From positions 9,241,647 through 9,305,646 of the forward strand of contig OY783197.1 of assembly GCA_963678675.1 (NCBI GenBank): a stretch of DNA of 64,000 nt, read 5' to 3'. The translations under genes and the position numbers were made by a program. Each line of letters starts with the position of its first letter. The stretch's first letter is position 1. Shown piece by piece: positions 1-10,223 of the stretch. The DNA is from Xiphydria camelus (lineage: Eukaryota > Arthropoda > Insecta > Hymenoptera > Xiphydriidae). The notes beneath the pieces are model-generated. The model searched no databases. It saw only the letters and a program-made list of their open reading frames with translations, and was not told where the DNA came from.

Positions 1-250
1 GAAATTAAACTTTTAACTTGCTCATTATAGATGGCGCAAAAAGCCTATTCCCTTAGGGCCAGTATCGTAACTCGAGTTCAATGTTTGATGGGTGTGTGCA
101 CTAGTAACGAATGTTGCGTAATTGCAGTATAGAGTGAAGTAAAGAATTTGTGTTGCACGTATCATTGTTTAAAAACATTCAAAAACAGACAAATTTGCGA
201 TAAATTGAAGTAAAAACTGCTGTGGCGAAACTTGGCAACTGAGCAAAATC
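1..250. other. Intergenic or repeat DNA, no gene recognised
   Basis: AT-rich sequence with no convincing open frame and no repeat that I can pair elsewhere in the window, apart from weak resemblance of the last part to the outer flank of the THAP palindrome near 18000. Confidence 0.4.
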
Positions 251-564
251 AAAACGCGCTTTGATTGGCCGTGACGTCACGATCTGTACAAACAACCAGC
301 TGTCAAACGGAGTTGCCAATAGGTTTGTTCCAACCGACGATTCCTGTACGGTTCTGGAACTGTCACGGAACTGGTGGGATCGGTTTAATGCGCAGGCGCG
401 ATATTTGCACTGCTGGTAACTGGCAAGAGCAGTTGGAACGGTTTTGGGATCGTTCGTGAATCGGTCAGTCGTGTCTAACCCACGACGCGGTGAGCACGGT
501 GTTCTCTTGCTTATATCACGCTATTTCAGTTGACATTTTCTGTCATTTGCAAGTTGCGTGAAGT

Positions 565-1032
565 CTCAACATCTTTTACGATAATTTCGAAAGCACTTAG
601 AAAGTGGGGCCTCCCATAGACATCCTTTAATTAATTTTTTTACTCATTTGAAATGTCAGAATGGACTATTCATGCTATCTTAAAATAGATGTTTTCTAAG
701 CGAGTTCGGTTCTCAGCGAGAATCGAATACTAATGCAATATACTACCATAAACATACTAAAGCATCAGACATTTTTAGATACTTAAAAGGCCCATATTTA
801 TAGGATTACATATTTCATAATTCGATCTGTCATATTAATAACAAATGTACAATTTTATAAAATCATGTATTGGAATTACATTTTAGCAGGGCAAAAAAAA
901 ATCCATTATAAGCTAGCATGAATAAAGATAATTCTGACATTTCAAATCACTAAAAAATTCATTAACAAATGTATATGGGAGGCCCCACTTTCTAAGTGCT
1001 CTCCGTAAATTACCGTAAAAGATGTTGAAATG
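565..1032. repeat. MITE-like inverted repeat pair inside copy 1
   Basis: About 55 bp at 565-619 (containing AGAAAGTGGGGCCTCCCATA) recur inverted at 970-1032. The roughly 350 bp between them are AT-rich and non-coding. This looks like a short non-autonomous DNA element with long imperfect terminal inverted repeats; the target duplication was not resolved. Confidence 0.55.
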
Positions 1033-2130
1033 TAGGGTAAAAAAATCATGAAAATTAGAAATGTCGGTTTTGAGATACAACACTTTTTATTTCCATTTTC
1101 AATAAAAAAAAACGCAATATAAAGAAATAAATTTTTTTTCGAAATCACCAAAAAATACAAATATTTCATATGGATCATTTCTTCCATATTTTGTTAATTG
1201 AAGCCGTAAATCGTGATGAAAAAACAATAATAACAGCTCAACGATTTATGGAATCGTTCTGAAAATTTAGGCCAGTTTTTATATTGATTAAAGATACTTG
1301 GAAAAAAATGAGCAACTAAATCGGAGACCCAAAAGTTTCTACTACTAAAAGTTGACATGGAATGCCCCATAAGTTTAAGTATTTTAAGAGTATTTTACCA
1401 ACTACTATAAAAATAAATATAATTTGTACGCTTCCATTCGTCATAAAATTAAAGAAACACATCAATTTGCACACGCAAGTCTGTTGGTATGCCACGTTAA
1501 TCTCCCTCGTCCTCGACTTCCAAGTTCTCCTGCAGTGCTGGTTGTCAAGCCCACATGCTCTTCCTATTAACAAAGACAATAGATGTCACGATCATTCAAT
1601 CGGTATAGGTTGGTATTGCTGCAATCTCATTTCATAAATGTCTTACCTCAATCGAGAAATATCCTTTTTTTCCATGTATGGCTCAGTCTGGATCTCCTTC
1701 TGGCCTGTCCATTTCGATATGTCTTCCTTCCATCAATTGCCAATTTGAATTTTTTTCTTCTGATCACCAACCGCCTGCATCTGAAACAAATTACGCAGTT
1801 TTAACAAAGATGAAATAGGTTTTACAATTTTTCAGTAGGTATAAATTGGTATTGCTGTTATTTAATTTCATTAATTTCCCCTACGCGTTGTCTACTTAGT
1901 CCATTTCATTTCCTTCCTGACGCCCATGGGAGGCCGAATGCATCTTCAAAGCTGGAGCTCTTCTTCGTCGTTACCTTCCTACGAACCGTTGCATCTCGCA
2001 TCCTTTGCTCCATCCTTCCCATGGAGCCTCTTGCGTTTATTCCGGTTCTCGTTCAATACCTACAGGCTTTTGTTAGCTCTCGCGTCATGTTACTTACTTG
2101 GTCGGTTACATGCTTATCCCTTATTCCTTC
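1033..2130. other. Non-coding interior of AGGTTTGTTCC copy 1
   Basis: No convincing gene. Open frames up to about 90 codons occur on both strands and overlap each other, as expected in sequence of skewed composition. From about 1900 it grades into the pyrimidine-rich tandem repeat. Confidence 0.4.
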
Positions 2131-3190
2131 CACCTTTTCCTCGCTATTGTTCCAGCTCCCATTCCAGTCCATGAACTTTAATTCCTTCGATTCTCCTCGA
2201 GGTATTCTTCCTTTATGTCAGGTATGCACAGCATGGCGTCTCCCAGAGCAATCTATCGTCCTGGTCTTGTGTTGTGTGTGTGTTAAGTATAACTGGTTAA
2301 ATTAGCACGACTTACCTTTAAATTGATATCGTATCCCCTGGTTGATTATTTCTTCCACCTTATTCCTTTATCAGCGTCTTCCTCTTTGCCGGTACCTTGG
2401 GAGTCTTATAATTACCATAATAGTTGCTGATTACAGCCGCCGATTACCTCTACTTTTCTTTTAATAAGATTCCGGTTCCTCATTGGGTATCCCTTGCATT
2501 GCTCGCGCGCGACTGGTACGCGGGTGGACTTGTTAGTATGTCTGACGAGGGGCTGATCGTTCCGGCTTCCACCTCCTTCTCGCTATTGTTCCGGAGCCCT
2601 TTTTAGTTGTTTTACTTTCTTCGATTTTCTTTGGAGAATTCTTCCTTTTCAGCAGATACGCTCGGTATGACGTTTCCGGAGCAAATCTCACGTCTTCTTG
2701 TTGCGCTCCTTACCTAGTTGGATTAGTACGACCTACCTTTATACTGATAACTTGTTTCATATTTGGTTTTCCCTTTTGGTTGCTTGTAAGCGTTCCCCTC
2801 CTTGCCGGTGAGTTCAGCAAAGCTTCTGAGCTGACACTCTCGTCCCTTAGTTGGTTGCTTCTTTATTATTCCTTCCAGAATACATTCCTTTAGCTTCTGT
2901 TTCCCCTTCTCGGATTGTTTCTCCCTTTCAGAGCCTTCTTCCTCTTTTGTCGGCACGCGGGTGAACTGGCAGAGAACTTACAGAAAACCTAACCTTAAAT
3001 GTCAAACTGGATGAACCAACCTTGTTAGTGTGCCTGGCGGGGGACTAATCGCACCGGCTTCCACCACCTCGCTATTGTTCCGTCTCCCTTTTTACCGTTC
3101 CTTTATTTTGTTTCCTTCGATTCCTCGGGGGATTCTTCCTTCTTGGCAGGTAATGCTCGACGTGGCGACTCCCGGAGCATAATTTTGTGC
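2131..3190. repeat. Three diverged tandem repeats of about 450 bp
   Basis: CTCGCTATTGTTCC recurs near 2144, 2579 and 3068. Each is followed by a region like CTTCGATT..GGAGAATTCTTCCTT and then by CC(C/G)GAGCA. On the minus strand all three keep a short acidic/basic open frame around a Lys-Glu-Glu core (IKEEYLEENR, EKEEFSKENR, KKEESPEESK), ending in a stop. The unit may come from a low-complexity coding region of the element, but no protein family is recognised. Confidence 0.5.
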
Positions 3191-3319
3191 AGAAATTTCT
3201 CTCATTAAATCAAATTTAATCCACCTTCGTTATACCTAGTCCTTCAATCAAATTGAATGATTTTCTATCAAAATTTTCCAACAAAGATGTTGTAAACTTA
3301 ACCTCAACCTGTCACTTAC

Positions 3320-3431
3320 CTAAATAATCCTGGCTTCTAACCCTATTTTCGTATAATTCGATATCATCGTCACTTGTGTCGGACATATCCGATATACCCG
3401 ACACATCACTATCTTCTTTGTCAGACATCAT
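3320..3431 (-). CDS. Probable first coding exon of the AGGTTTGTTCC element
   Basis: The minus strand from ATG at 3431 encodes an acidic Asp/Ser-rich N-terminus (MSDKEDSDVSGISDMSDTSD) and reaches ENRVRSQDYLG at a consensus donor TAG|GTAAGTG (3319-3318). Acidic first exons like this are common in Harbinger transposase or accessory genes. The following exon was not found; the sequence downstream runs into the tandem repeats. Composition, frame and splice site support a real exon, the family is inference. Confidence 0.45.
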
Positions 3432-3835
3432 TTTAATAATTTGCAAAAAAAAAATACGGAGATAGAAAACGTCAACTCTCAAAAGTATTTAAATAATCGC
3501 GCCAGGCAAACTAATCGCCGTAGTGCGCATGTCAGTCCACACAGTTCACGCTCAGGACCAAGCATCGGATGGACGGTACATGAACCGTTCCACGCACGAT
3601 CCCAGCGGTGGTTGGAACGCCGCACAACACCGTACAGGGACCGTCCAGCGTACGGTTGGAACAGAATTTCTCTACTGCGCATGCCCGGTACCGTTCATGT
3701 ACGGTTTTCTGCTCGGTTGGAACAAACCTTATAGGTTTGTTCCTGCAGAGAATCCGTGACTAATCCCTGACAGTTGGTGATTTGTACGTAGTGCGCATGT
3801 GCGGACTTTGACTAGTCAGGGATTTTTGTTGGAAC

Positions 3836-4588
3836 TGTAGCGGCCCGTCGCGCAACGGCGCCTTGCCGCCAGGTGGCGCCGACCTTCGACTCCACGGCTT
3901 TCGGCTTCTCGTTAGTGGTCCAACAACGGGCAAGTTTCTATATAAGACCGCAACTGCCCGTCTATCACCGAGGACCACAGAGCGTCTAAAGTGGCCCGGA
4001 GACGGTCAATAATATTGTCAATAAAATTGATCAATTGCGATTGATGGAGTGGCCCGGAGACGGTCAATAATATTGTCAATAAAATTGATGATTTCAATTG
4101 CAATAGCGATTGATGGAGATCCAATGAACACGTCAATATTTCATATAATCCTTAGATTTTACTTTCCACAACTCTGAGTGATCACGAAACAGGGCTATTA
4201 AAAGCAACACAAAGTTCCGCGATGTTTCTGGGTTCCACGGAGCTCGGCGGCGTATCCGTCATCGCGTGGCGGTCTTGTGCAACTGCCCGAACGATTGTCA
4301 ATATCTCGATTACACGATCAACTGGGATGCGTCAATGGTCCCCGTCAATGTACTTCAATCAAATTTCCTATCAATCTCCGTCCATCGATTGACAATGGCA
4401 TCAATCGCTTCCTACACGATCAATTAGATGCATCAATGAGTACCATTGACAATATTATTGACAATATTATTGACCGTCTCCGGGCCACTTAAGGCAGGGG
4501 TCGGCCTAGCCTTACTGACGAGTCCACAGGCCGACTCCGGGACGAAACGCTCCGCCGATAAGATGGCGACCACATCCTTTTCGCCACA
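3836..4588. repeat. Solo LTR (TG...CA) interrupted by a MITE
   Basis: It starts TGTAGCGGCCC, ends TTTTCGCCACA, and is flanked by GAAC at 3832-3835 and 4589-4592. The matching site in the third AGGTTTGTTCC copy reads GTTGGAACACCGAAC, with a single GAAC, so this is a real insertion. Removing the 500-bp MITE and its TAA leaves about 250 bp with a TATA-like TCTATATAAG near 3938. No internal retroelement sequence remains, as expected after LTR-LTR recombination. Confidence 0.65.
3990..4489. mobile_element. MITE with TAA target duplication inside the solo LTR
   Basis: The terminal inverted repeats begin AGTGGCCCGGAGACGGTCAA and are flanked by TAA (3987-3989 and 4490-4492). A second direct copy of the left end lies at about 4047-4090, so the end itself is duplicated in tandem. 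A 3-bp TWA duplication fits PIF/Harbinger. No coding capacity. Confidence 0.75.
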
Positions 4589-4592
4589 GAAC

Positions 4593-4932
4593 TGTGGGGA
4601 TCTCGAGATCTCCCACGGATCGTGCGAGGAGTGGACGGTCGGAAGGAGGCGATAGTTACGAAATATAACTAAAGTTTATTTTAACTATCGACAATGAGCC
4701 GCGGTTAGCAATGTAGAGCAGAGCGCTGTGTCGATGCGTCCGTAGTGGGCTCGAGCAGGCAGGAGAATGGGACTTCCGACTCTCGTGGCGTGGCTAGCTG
4801 AGTTTTCAGAAGCGTGGTGATCCGGCGCTACGATCGCCTGGCCGCCAGAGGGGTGGTGATCGGTTGATCACTGGACAAGATGTGTTGAGGCTGTCTGGTC
4901 GCTAGAGGCGTGGCGATCGCCTGGTCGCCACA
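4593..4932 (-). repeat. 3' LTR of the CsRn1-type gypsy element
   Basis: 340 bp, TG...CA in both orientations, matching 9502-9841 except for two differences that I noticed. Confidence 0.88.
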
Positions 4933-4944
4933 GTACTCCCCCCT
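4933..4944 (-). promoter_or_regulatory. Polypurine tract of the gypsy element
   Basis: On the coding (minus) strand AGGGGGGAGTA lies immediately before the 3' LTR, the usual position for priming of plus-strand synthesis. Confidence 0.6.
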
Positions 4945-4952
4945 AGGTACTT

Positions 4953-5889
4953 TCAAGTTGGAGGCTTGAAAGTGACTCTCTTCTGATATGTGTTTGCGGG
5001 TCTATTCATAGTCGATGTCCATTGCTCCAGAGTTTGCGGATTCTGGTTGTCACTCGTGTCAGAAGTGCTTAGTTCTGAGTCCGTCTTGTTGATATATGCA
5101 GGTTTTAGTCTATCCACGTTGATTTGTTTGAGAGTTCCATCAACGTTGAGCTGGAAGAGTCTGTCAGTAATCCTTTTTGTGATTCTGTAGCGTCCTCGGT
5201 AAGGCTTTTCCAGAGGAGCCTTTACATGATCGCATCGCAAGAATGCATGGCTACAGGTGCGAAGATCCTTTGCGATGAATATTTTGGCTCTGTTGTGATG
5301 GGCTGTAGGAGTAGGTTTGAGTCCTCTCATGAATTCTCGGTGTTTTTCCAGGAAGATTTGTGGATTTGCTGGCACGTCGAGATCCATGAAGAATTCCCCG
5401 GGTATGCGTAGCGTTGTTCCAAAAATCATCTCAGCTGGCGATGTCTGGAGATCTTCTTTGATACTGGTGCGAAGGCCGAGTAGTACAGTGGGAAGAATCT
5501 CCGTCCAAGGTTTGGGAGAGCACATGAGGGCTGCTTTCAAAGTGCGATGCCATCGCTCAACCATTCCGTTGGACTGTGGATGGTATGGTGAGTCAAACAG
5601 TGACGACTCGAACTGGGAACCTTGATCCGTGATGATGACTGTGGGCGTTCCGAAGTTGGCGATCCAGTGGTTGAACAGGGCCGTAGTGACAGTGTCCGCC
5701 GTGATATCTCTCAGAGGGATTGCGACCGGCCATCTCGTGAAACGATCAACGATCGTGAGACAATATTTAAACCCCTGGTGTTCCGACATCATGATGATAT
5801 CCAGGTTGATATGTTTGAATCTATCGTCGGGAATGTCGATGTGATTGGCCTGTAAGTGGGTGTGTCGTTGGACTTTCGCGCGTTGGCAA
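4953..5889 (-). pseudogene. Gypsy integrase, C-terminal part, severed from pol by a MITE
   Basis: The minus-strand frame resumes with HCQRAK just after the MITE and reads through the integrase core: DRFTRWP, then TDQGSQFE and HPQSNGMVERWHRT (the last Asp and Glu of the D,D-E triad). It ends with a basic C-terminal region. The N-terminal zinc-binding part and link to RNase H lie beyond the MITE and a nonsense codon at 6328-6326. The element cannot make integrase in one piece. Confidence 0.8.
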
Positions 5890-6285
5890 TGTATTGGGAA
5901 TTCAAATTAAGAGTCGCAGCACCAGGTGGCTATTACTGGAATAGTTTCTGCCACATTGGGCGCTTTCCATTGATGACACAAGTCCTATGGTCGACACACT
6001 TCTATTAGAACCACCGACTGATTGGCAGGCTCCAGCAGAAAGAGCTAATGGTTTAATTTTGTGTCCACTTGTGTCTAACCACTGCCACTCTGTCATTAGT
6101 AGTAACAAATTAGAAAAGAACAACAGTAAACGAGAGGCACAAAATTAATAAAAATCAATGGTAAACAATCGATAAAAAGGTGTGTTTTACAGTCCCCAAT
6201 TGTGTGGTTAGGAAATAATGTGGCAGAAACTAGTTCACCATTATAGCCACCAGAGTGAGTACCGCTTCTCTTGAATTCCCAATAC
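5890..6285. mobile_element. MITE inserted in gypsy integrase
   Basis: The ends TGTATTGGGAATTCAA are inverted repeats extending imperfectly for about 70 bp, with TTTCTGCCACATT shared at the inner edge. It separates the codons for WAKEC and HCQRAK of integrase. A clean target duplication is not visible. Confidence 0.7.
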
Positions 6286-6325
6286 ACTCCTTTGCCCAGG
6301 CAGTGACGTCTTTTCTGATGCCCGG

Positions 6326-8509
6326 TCAGACGTATTTTTCTCTGATCAGTCGAGAAGTAACACGTCTGCTGGGATGTGAAAGGTTGTGTACGGTGTGAAA
6401 TGCCGTTTTTCGGATTGATCGAGGAAGGTAAGGGCGTACAGTCCCCGTTGAGGTGTCGCAGTAGATTTGTGTATCGGTGTCGAGTGTCAATAAATTGAGT
6501 TTTAGTGCAGAGTCGTTGCTGTTGATGAGTTCGCGAAGTTCTTGATCTTCTTGCTGATGTTGTTGGATGGTCTTAGGATCGAGAACCATTGGCATCTGAA
6601 TAGCATTTAACCTGGAGAGAGCGTCGGCGACCACATTCTCTTCACCTTTCAAATATACGATGTCGGTGGTGAACTGTGAAATGTAGTCTAACTGTCGAAG
6701 CTGACGCTCTGAGGCTTTGTCAAGCTTCTGTTGGAAGGCGTAGGTCAGAGGCTTGTGGTCTGTCTTGATGACGAAAGGACGACCTTCTAGGAGATGGTGA
6801 AAGTGCTTCACGGCTGCAAAAATGCCCAGCAATTCTCTATCGTACGTACTGTACCTTGTCTCTGTGACCGTTAATTTTCTTGAGAAGAATCCGATGGGTT
6901 TCCATACGCTGTCCTCAAGTTGTTCGAGAGAGGCTCCTATCGCCGTGGTGGAAGCGTCTGTTGTTAAGACAAGTGGTGCGTCGGGAGATGGAAAGGAAGT
7001 GTGTGTCACAGATGTCAGTGCTCTCTTGCAAGCTTCGAAGGCTGTTACCGCTTCGGTGGACCACCTGATTGGCGTCTTGTCCTTCTTCTTCGAAGACTTT
7101 AGGTACGCAGTGAGCGGAAGCTGGAGTTGAGCCGAATGCTTGATACACGGACGGTAATAATTGAACATTCCGATGAATCGCCTCAGTTCCATGACAGTTT
7201 TTGGTTGCGGGTAATTATTGATCGTTTCTACGCGTTCTGGATTTGGTAGGAAACCTTCACCGTCAATTTGATAACCGAGGAAGTTGACTCGCTGCTTACC
7301 GAACTTGCACTTACTCAGGTTGATGGTGAGGTTATGATCTGCCAATCGTTGAAACACCTGGCGTAAGTGAGTCTGGTGCTGCTCTTCGTTCTCCGACATG
7401 ACCAAGATGTCATCTATGTAGACGAAGACGAAGTCCAGGCCACGAAATATCCAGTCCATGGACCGTTGGAATGTTTGTGTCGCATTTTTCAGACCGAACG
7501 GCATCCTAGTGTATTCGTAGAGTCCCCAGGGTGTGGTGATCGCCGTCTTCTGAGTGTCGTCAGGGTGCACTGGTATCTGATAGTATGCCTTGTCCAGGTC
7601 CATGATCGAAAAGATTGTTTTTCCATGTGTGACCAGGAACAGACTCTGGATGAGTGGTGGGGCATACTTATCAGGCACAGTGGCGCTGTTTAGTTTGCGG
7701 TAGTCGCCGCAGAGACGGTAGCTGCCATCTTTCTTCTTGACGAGGTGAATCGGACTGGCTCAAGCACTGCTGGAGGGCTTGATGATACCTCTGTCCAATA
7801 GTCGCTGTATCTCTGCTCGCGCGGCGGTAGCCTTTTCGCCGAAAAGTTTGCGCGGTCTTTCTATCACAGGTGATCCATTAGTGACGATCCTGTGAGAAAA
7901 ATCGATGTTCGCGCTGAACGCAGAAGAAGATGGTTGAGTGATGTTCATGAATTGCTGGAGTAAGTCAGCGTAGGGCATCGACTGATCCAAAGTGGAGATG
8001 CTATGAACTCTTGTGTTAATCACCCGACCCTTAGTGGTCATTCGGGTGGTCGAGTCGACGAGTTGCTTGTTTTTTAGATCGATGAGCAGATTATGGTGAC
8101 TCAGGAAGTCAGCTCCTATGATTGATTCTGGAACGTCAGCCACCACGAATGGCCAGCTGAAATCGCGTCGTAAGTTCAGATCGACATTGACGGTGTGGGA
8201 TCCGTACATAGAAATTGGTGTGGTGTTGGCTGCGTATAAAGTGAGGTTAGCCTTTGGTGGTGGTTTCTGGAAAAATCGAACGGGTAATATTGATAGCACC
8301 GAGCCAGAATCTATTAAGTATCGTCGATTGGTCTTCCGGTCGTGTAGGTGGAGTCTGACATCTTGAGTTTGTGCGGTGCTGCAGTCGCTGCCGTTGGCAA
8401 CCGCTTGTACTGCCGGCAGCGTTTTCAGTTTCCCTGGTTGGTCGAGGCGTTGAACGAGCATGGTGTAGTGCAACGTTTGGCGTCCGCTCCAAACCGGTGG
8501 TGGTACCAA
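6326..8509 (-). pseudogene. Gypsy protease, reverse transcriptase and RNase H with a nonsense codon
   Basis: The frame overlaps gag by 85 bases in the -1 frame, so a frameshift would be needed. Protease has YLIDSGS (catalytic Asp). RT follows with MPFGLKNATQ and the FVYIDDILV active site; RNase H follows with TDAS and TDHKPL, then DALSRL. Where SSxWASP is expected before KKKDGSYR, the Trp codon is TGA (7762-7760). A second Trp-to-TGA change (6328-6326) ends the frame in front of WPGI-like integrase sequence. Confidence 0.85.
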
Positions 8510-9477
8510 CAGATTCCAGATTGGCGAGACTGAGAACGAGAGTTGTTCCTATAACGCTGGCCGCTGCGGTTACGTGAGCGTGAACGGCGACTGTCGAAGT
8601 TTGACTGTCTCGTCTTCATGTCGGTGAGTTCCCTCATGCAGACAGCAAGAGCTTCCTGTAGCTGGTTGAGTTTGGTTTCTATTGACGTTGGTGGAGGTGC
8701 ATGTGACCTGCTGTCAACTCGATCAACTGTGGTGGGGTAATGAGTCGAAGCGACCACCGTTGGGCATTGCAGGGTCATGGTTTCTGTTAGCCTATCCGCC
8801 ATTAACGCCAGAACGTCTAAGCTTAACCCATCGGAAATCATGAGCAACGGTTTAATGGATGTCGGGAGACGACTTAGCCAAAGGTTGTGGAGCATCTCGT
8901 CATTCATACTGCCTGCAGCCAGGTCCTTCATCTCTCGCAGGAGCTGTGAGGGTTTCCTGTCACCCAGCACGAGGTCGTTGATAAGGCGGTGGATTTGCTT
9001 CTGTCTCGATTCCGTGAGTCTTTGTATAATCGTGTCTTTTAAGGTTTGATATTTATTTGTTTCTGGCGGGTGCGTAATGATATCCGTAATTTGTGCCAGT
9101 GTTTCAGAGTCCAAGGCTTTTAGGGCGGCGATGTACTTGACGTCGTCGTTGCGAATCCTGGACGCGGTGAACTCTGACTCGATCATGAAAAACCATATAT
9201 CTGGTCGATCTTTCATGAACGTGGGTAACTGTGGTCTGCTCACCACTGCCACGTAGTTCGTACTGTCTGACGATGCGAAGGCTAGTAACGGATTCTCGAC
9301 TGCCTGGTCATTTTGTGTGTTCAAACCTGTTGATGCGAGCGGTCGGTTGTTCGTGTTCAAGGGGCTCGGAGTGTTCCCGGTGTTGTCCGTGCGGGCTGGC
9401 GAGCGGTCGACCGGCATGTTGGCGATGGCGTGGGTACCTCGTGGCGTCGCTTGGGCTGCGTTGACGATGTAATCCAC
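8425..9477 (-). CDS. Gypsy gag polyprotein
   Basis: 350 codons from ATG at 9477, starting just downstream of the primer-binding site. The N-terminus is a Thr/Asn-rich linker; a capsid-like middle has MKDRPDIWFFMIESEF and LWLSRLP. An Arg/Ser-rich stretch precedes a CWYHHRFGADAKRCTTPC zinc motif of C-H-C-C type near the C-terminus. It binds and packages element RNA in the cytoplasm. The frame is intact although the pol frame is not. Confidence 0.85.
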   Translation of the reverse strand: MDYIVNAAQATPRGTHAIANMPVDRSPARTDNTGNTPSPLNTNNRPLASTGLNTQNDQAVENPLLAFASSDSTNYVAVVSRPQLPTFMKDRPDIWFFMIESEFTASRIRNDDVKYIAALKALDSETLAQITDIITHPPETNKYQTLKDTIIQRLTESRQKQIHRLINDLVLGDRKPSQLLREMKDLAAGSMNDEMLHNLWLSRLPTSIKPLLMISDGLSLDVLALMADRLTETMTLQCPTVVASTHYPTTVDRVDSRSHAPPPTSIETKLNQLQEALAVCMRELTDMKTRQSNFDSRRSRSRNRSGQRYRNNSRSQSRQSGICWYHHRFGADAKRCTTPCSFNASTNQGN

Positions 9478-9479
9478 TC

Positions 9480-9499
9480 AAATCACGTCGCGGTCACCA
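9480..9499 (-). promoter_or_regulatory. Primer-binding site, tRNA-Trp type
   Basis: Two bases inside the 5' LTR the minus strand reads TGGTGACCGCGACGTGATTT. From memory, the complement of the insect tRNA-Trp 3' end differs from this at one position. Confidence 0.65.
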
Positions 9500-9501
9500 A
9501 T

Positions 9502-9841
9502 TGTGGGGATCTCGAGATCTCCCACGGATCGTGCGAGGAGTGGACGGTCGGAAGGAGGCGATAGTTACGAAATATAACTAAAGTTTATTTTAACTATCGA
9601 CAATGAGCCGCGGTTAGCAAGGTAGAGCAGAGCGCTGTGTCGATGCGTCCGTAGTGGGCTCGAGCAGGCAGGAGAATGGGACTTCCGACTCTCGTGGCGT
9701 GGCTAGCTGAGTTTTCAGAAGCGTGGTGATCCGGCGCTACGATCGCCTGGCCGCCAGAGGCGTGGTGATCGGTTGATCACTGGACAAGATGTGTTGAGGC
9801 TGTCTGGTCGCTAGAGGCGTGGCGATCGCCTGGTCGCCACA
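9502..9841 (-). repeat. 5' LTR of the CsRn1-type gypsy element
   Basis: 340 bp, nearly identical to 4593-4932, and followed on the + strand by the GAAC target duplication. Confidence 0.88.
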
Positions 9842-10223
9842 GAACCCCGAACGCACTGTACTGGGTGCTTTCCATTTACACGACTCCCAGCGACTCCTGT
9901 GTCGACTCGTGTCGACTCGTGTCGACTCGAAGGGTAATTGGAACGCTCGCTAAAAAGGTGACGTGCGTAACGCGTATGAAGTGTTAAGGATAACGAAAAA
10001 CGAAGCTTCCCTAGTTTGGAAACAAAATTGTTAAGGTAAGACCAAATGTGTACTTACAAAATCGAGCATTATTTTGAAACACTAATCGTAACATACACTA
10101 CATAAATAATTGTGATAAATTGTATGTATAAAGCAACATTAATACATTTTTCAGAAATAGAAACAAATTTCCAAGTAATTATACTTTAGCGTAATATCAA
10201 TGTGAAACTACTGTTTTTATTAG

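Larger units (their letters stand above)
321..3729. mobile_element. AGGTTTGTTCC-terminus DNA transposon, copy 1
   Basis: The left end reads AGGTTTGTTCCAACCGA and the right end is its exact inverted complement, a 17-bp terminal inverted repeat followed by more loosely matching GC-rich subterminal sequence. The flanks are AAT (318-320) and TAT (3730-3732); the uninterrupted site in the other THAP arm reads GCCTATG, so the target duplication was TAT with one later change. A 3-bp duplication and short inverted ends fit PIF/Harbinger. Inside are an inverted repeat pair, a three-copy tandem repeat and a minus-strand coding exon near the right end. No DDE transposase domain was recognised, so it is probably non-autonomous or decayed. 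Confidence 0.7.
4593..9841 (-). mobile_element. Ty3/gypsy LTR retrotransposon, CsRn1-type, degraded
   Basis: Two 340-bp LTRs (about two differences seen) enclose minus-strand gag, protease, RT/RNase H and integrase. The target duplication is GAAC (4589-4592 and 9842-9845). The primer-binding site fits tRNA-Trp and the gag has a C-H-C-C type zinc motif, both known traits of the CsRn1 clade. Defects are two TGG-to-TGA nonsense codons in pol and a MITE inside integrase. There is no env-like frame between integrase and the 3' LTR. Confidence 0.88.

Noticed and set aside
4593..9841. Endogenous retrovirus with envelope
   Set aside because: Only a few bases lie between the integrase end and the 3' LTR; no env-like frame exists in either gypsy element or in the Copia element.
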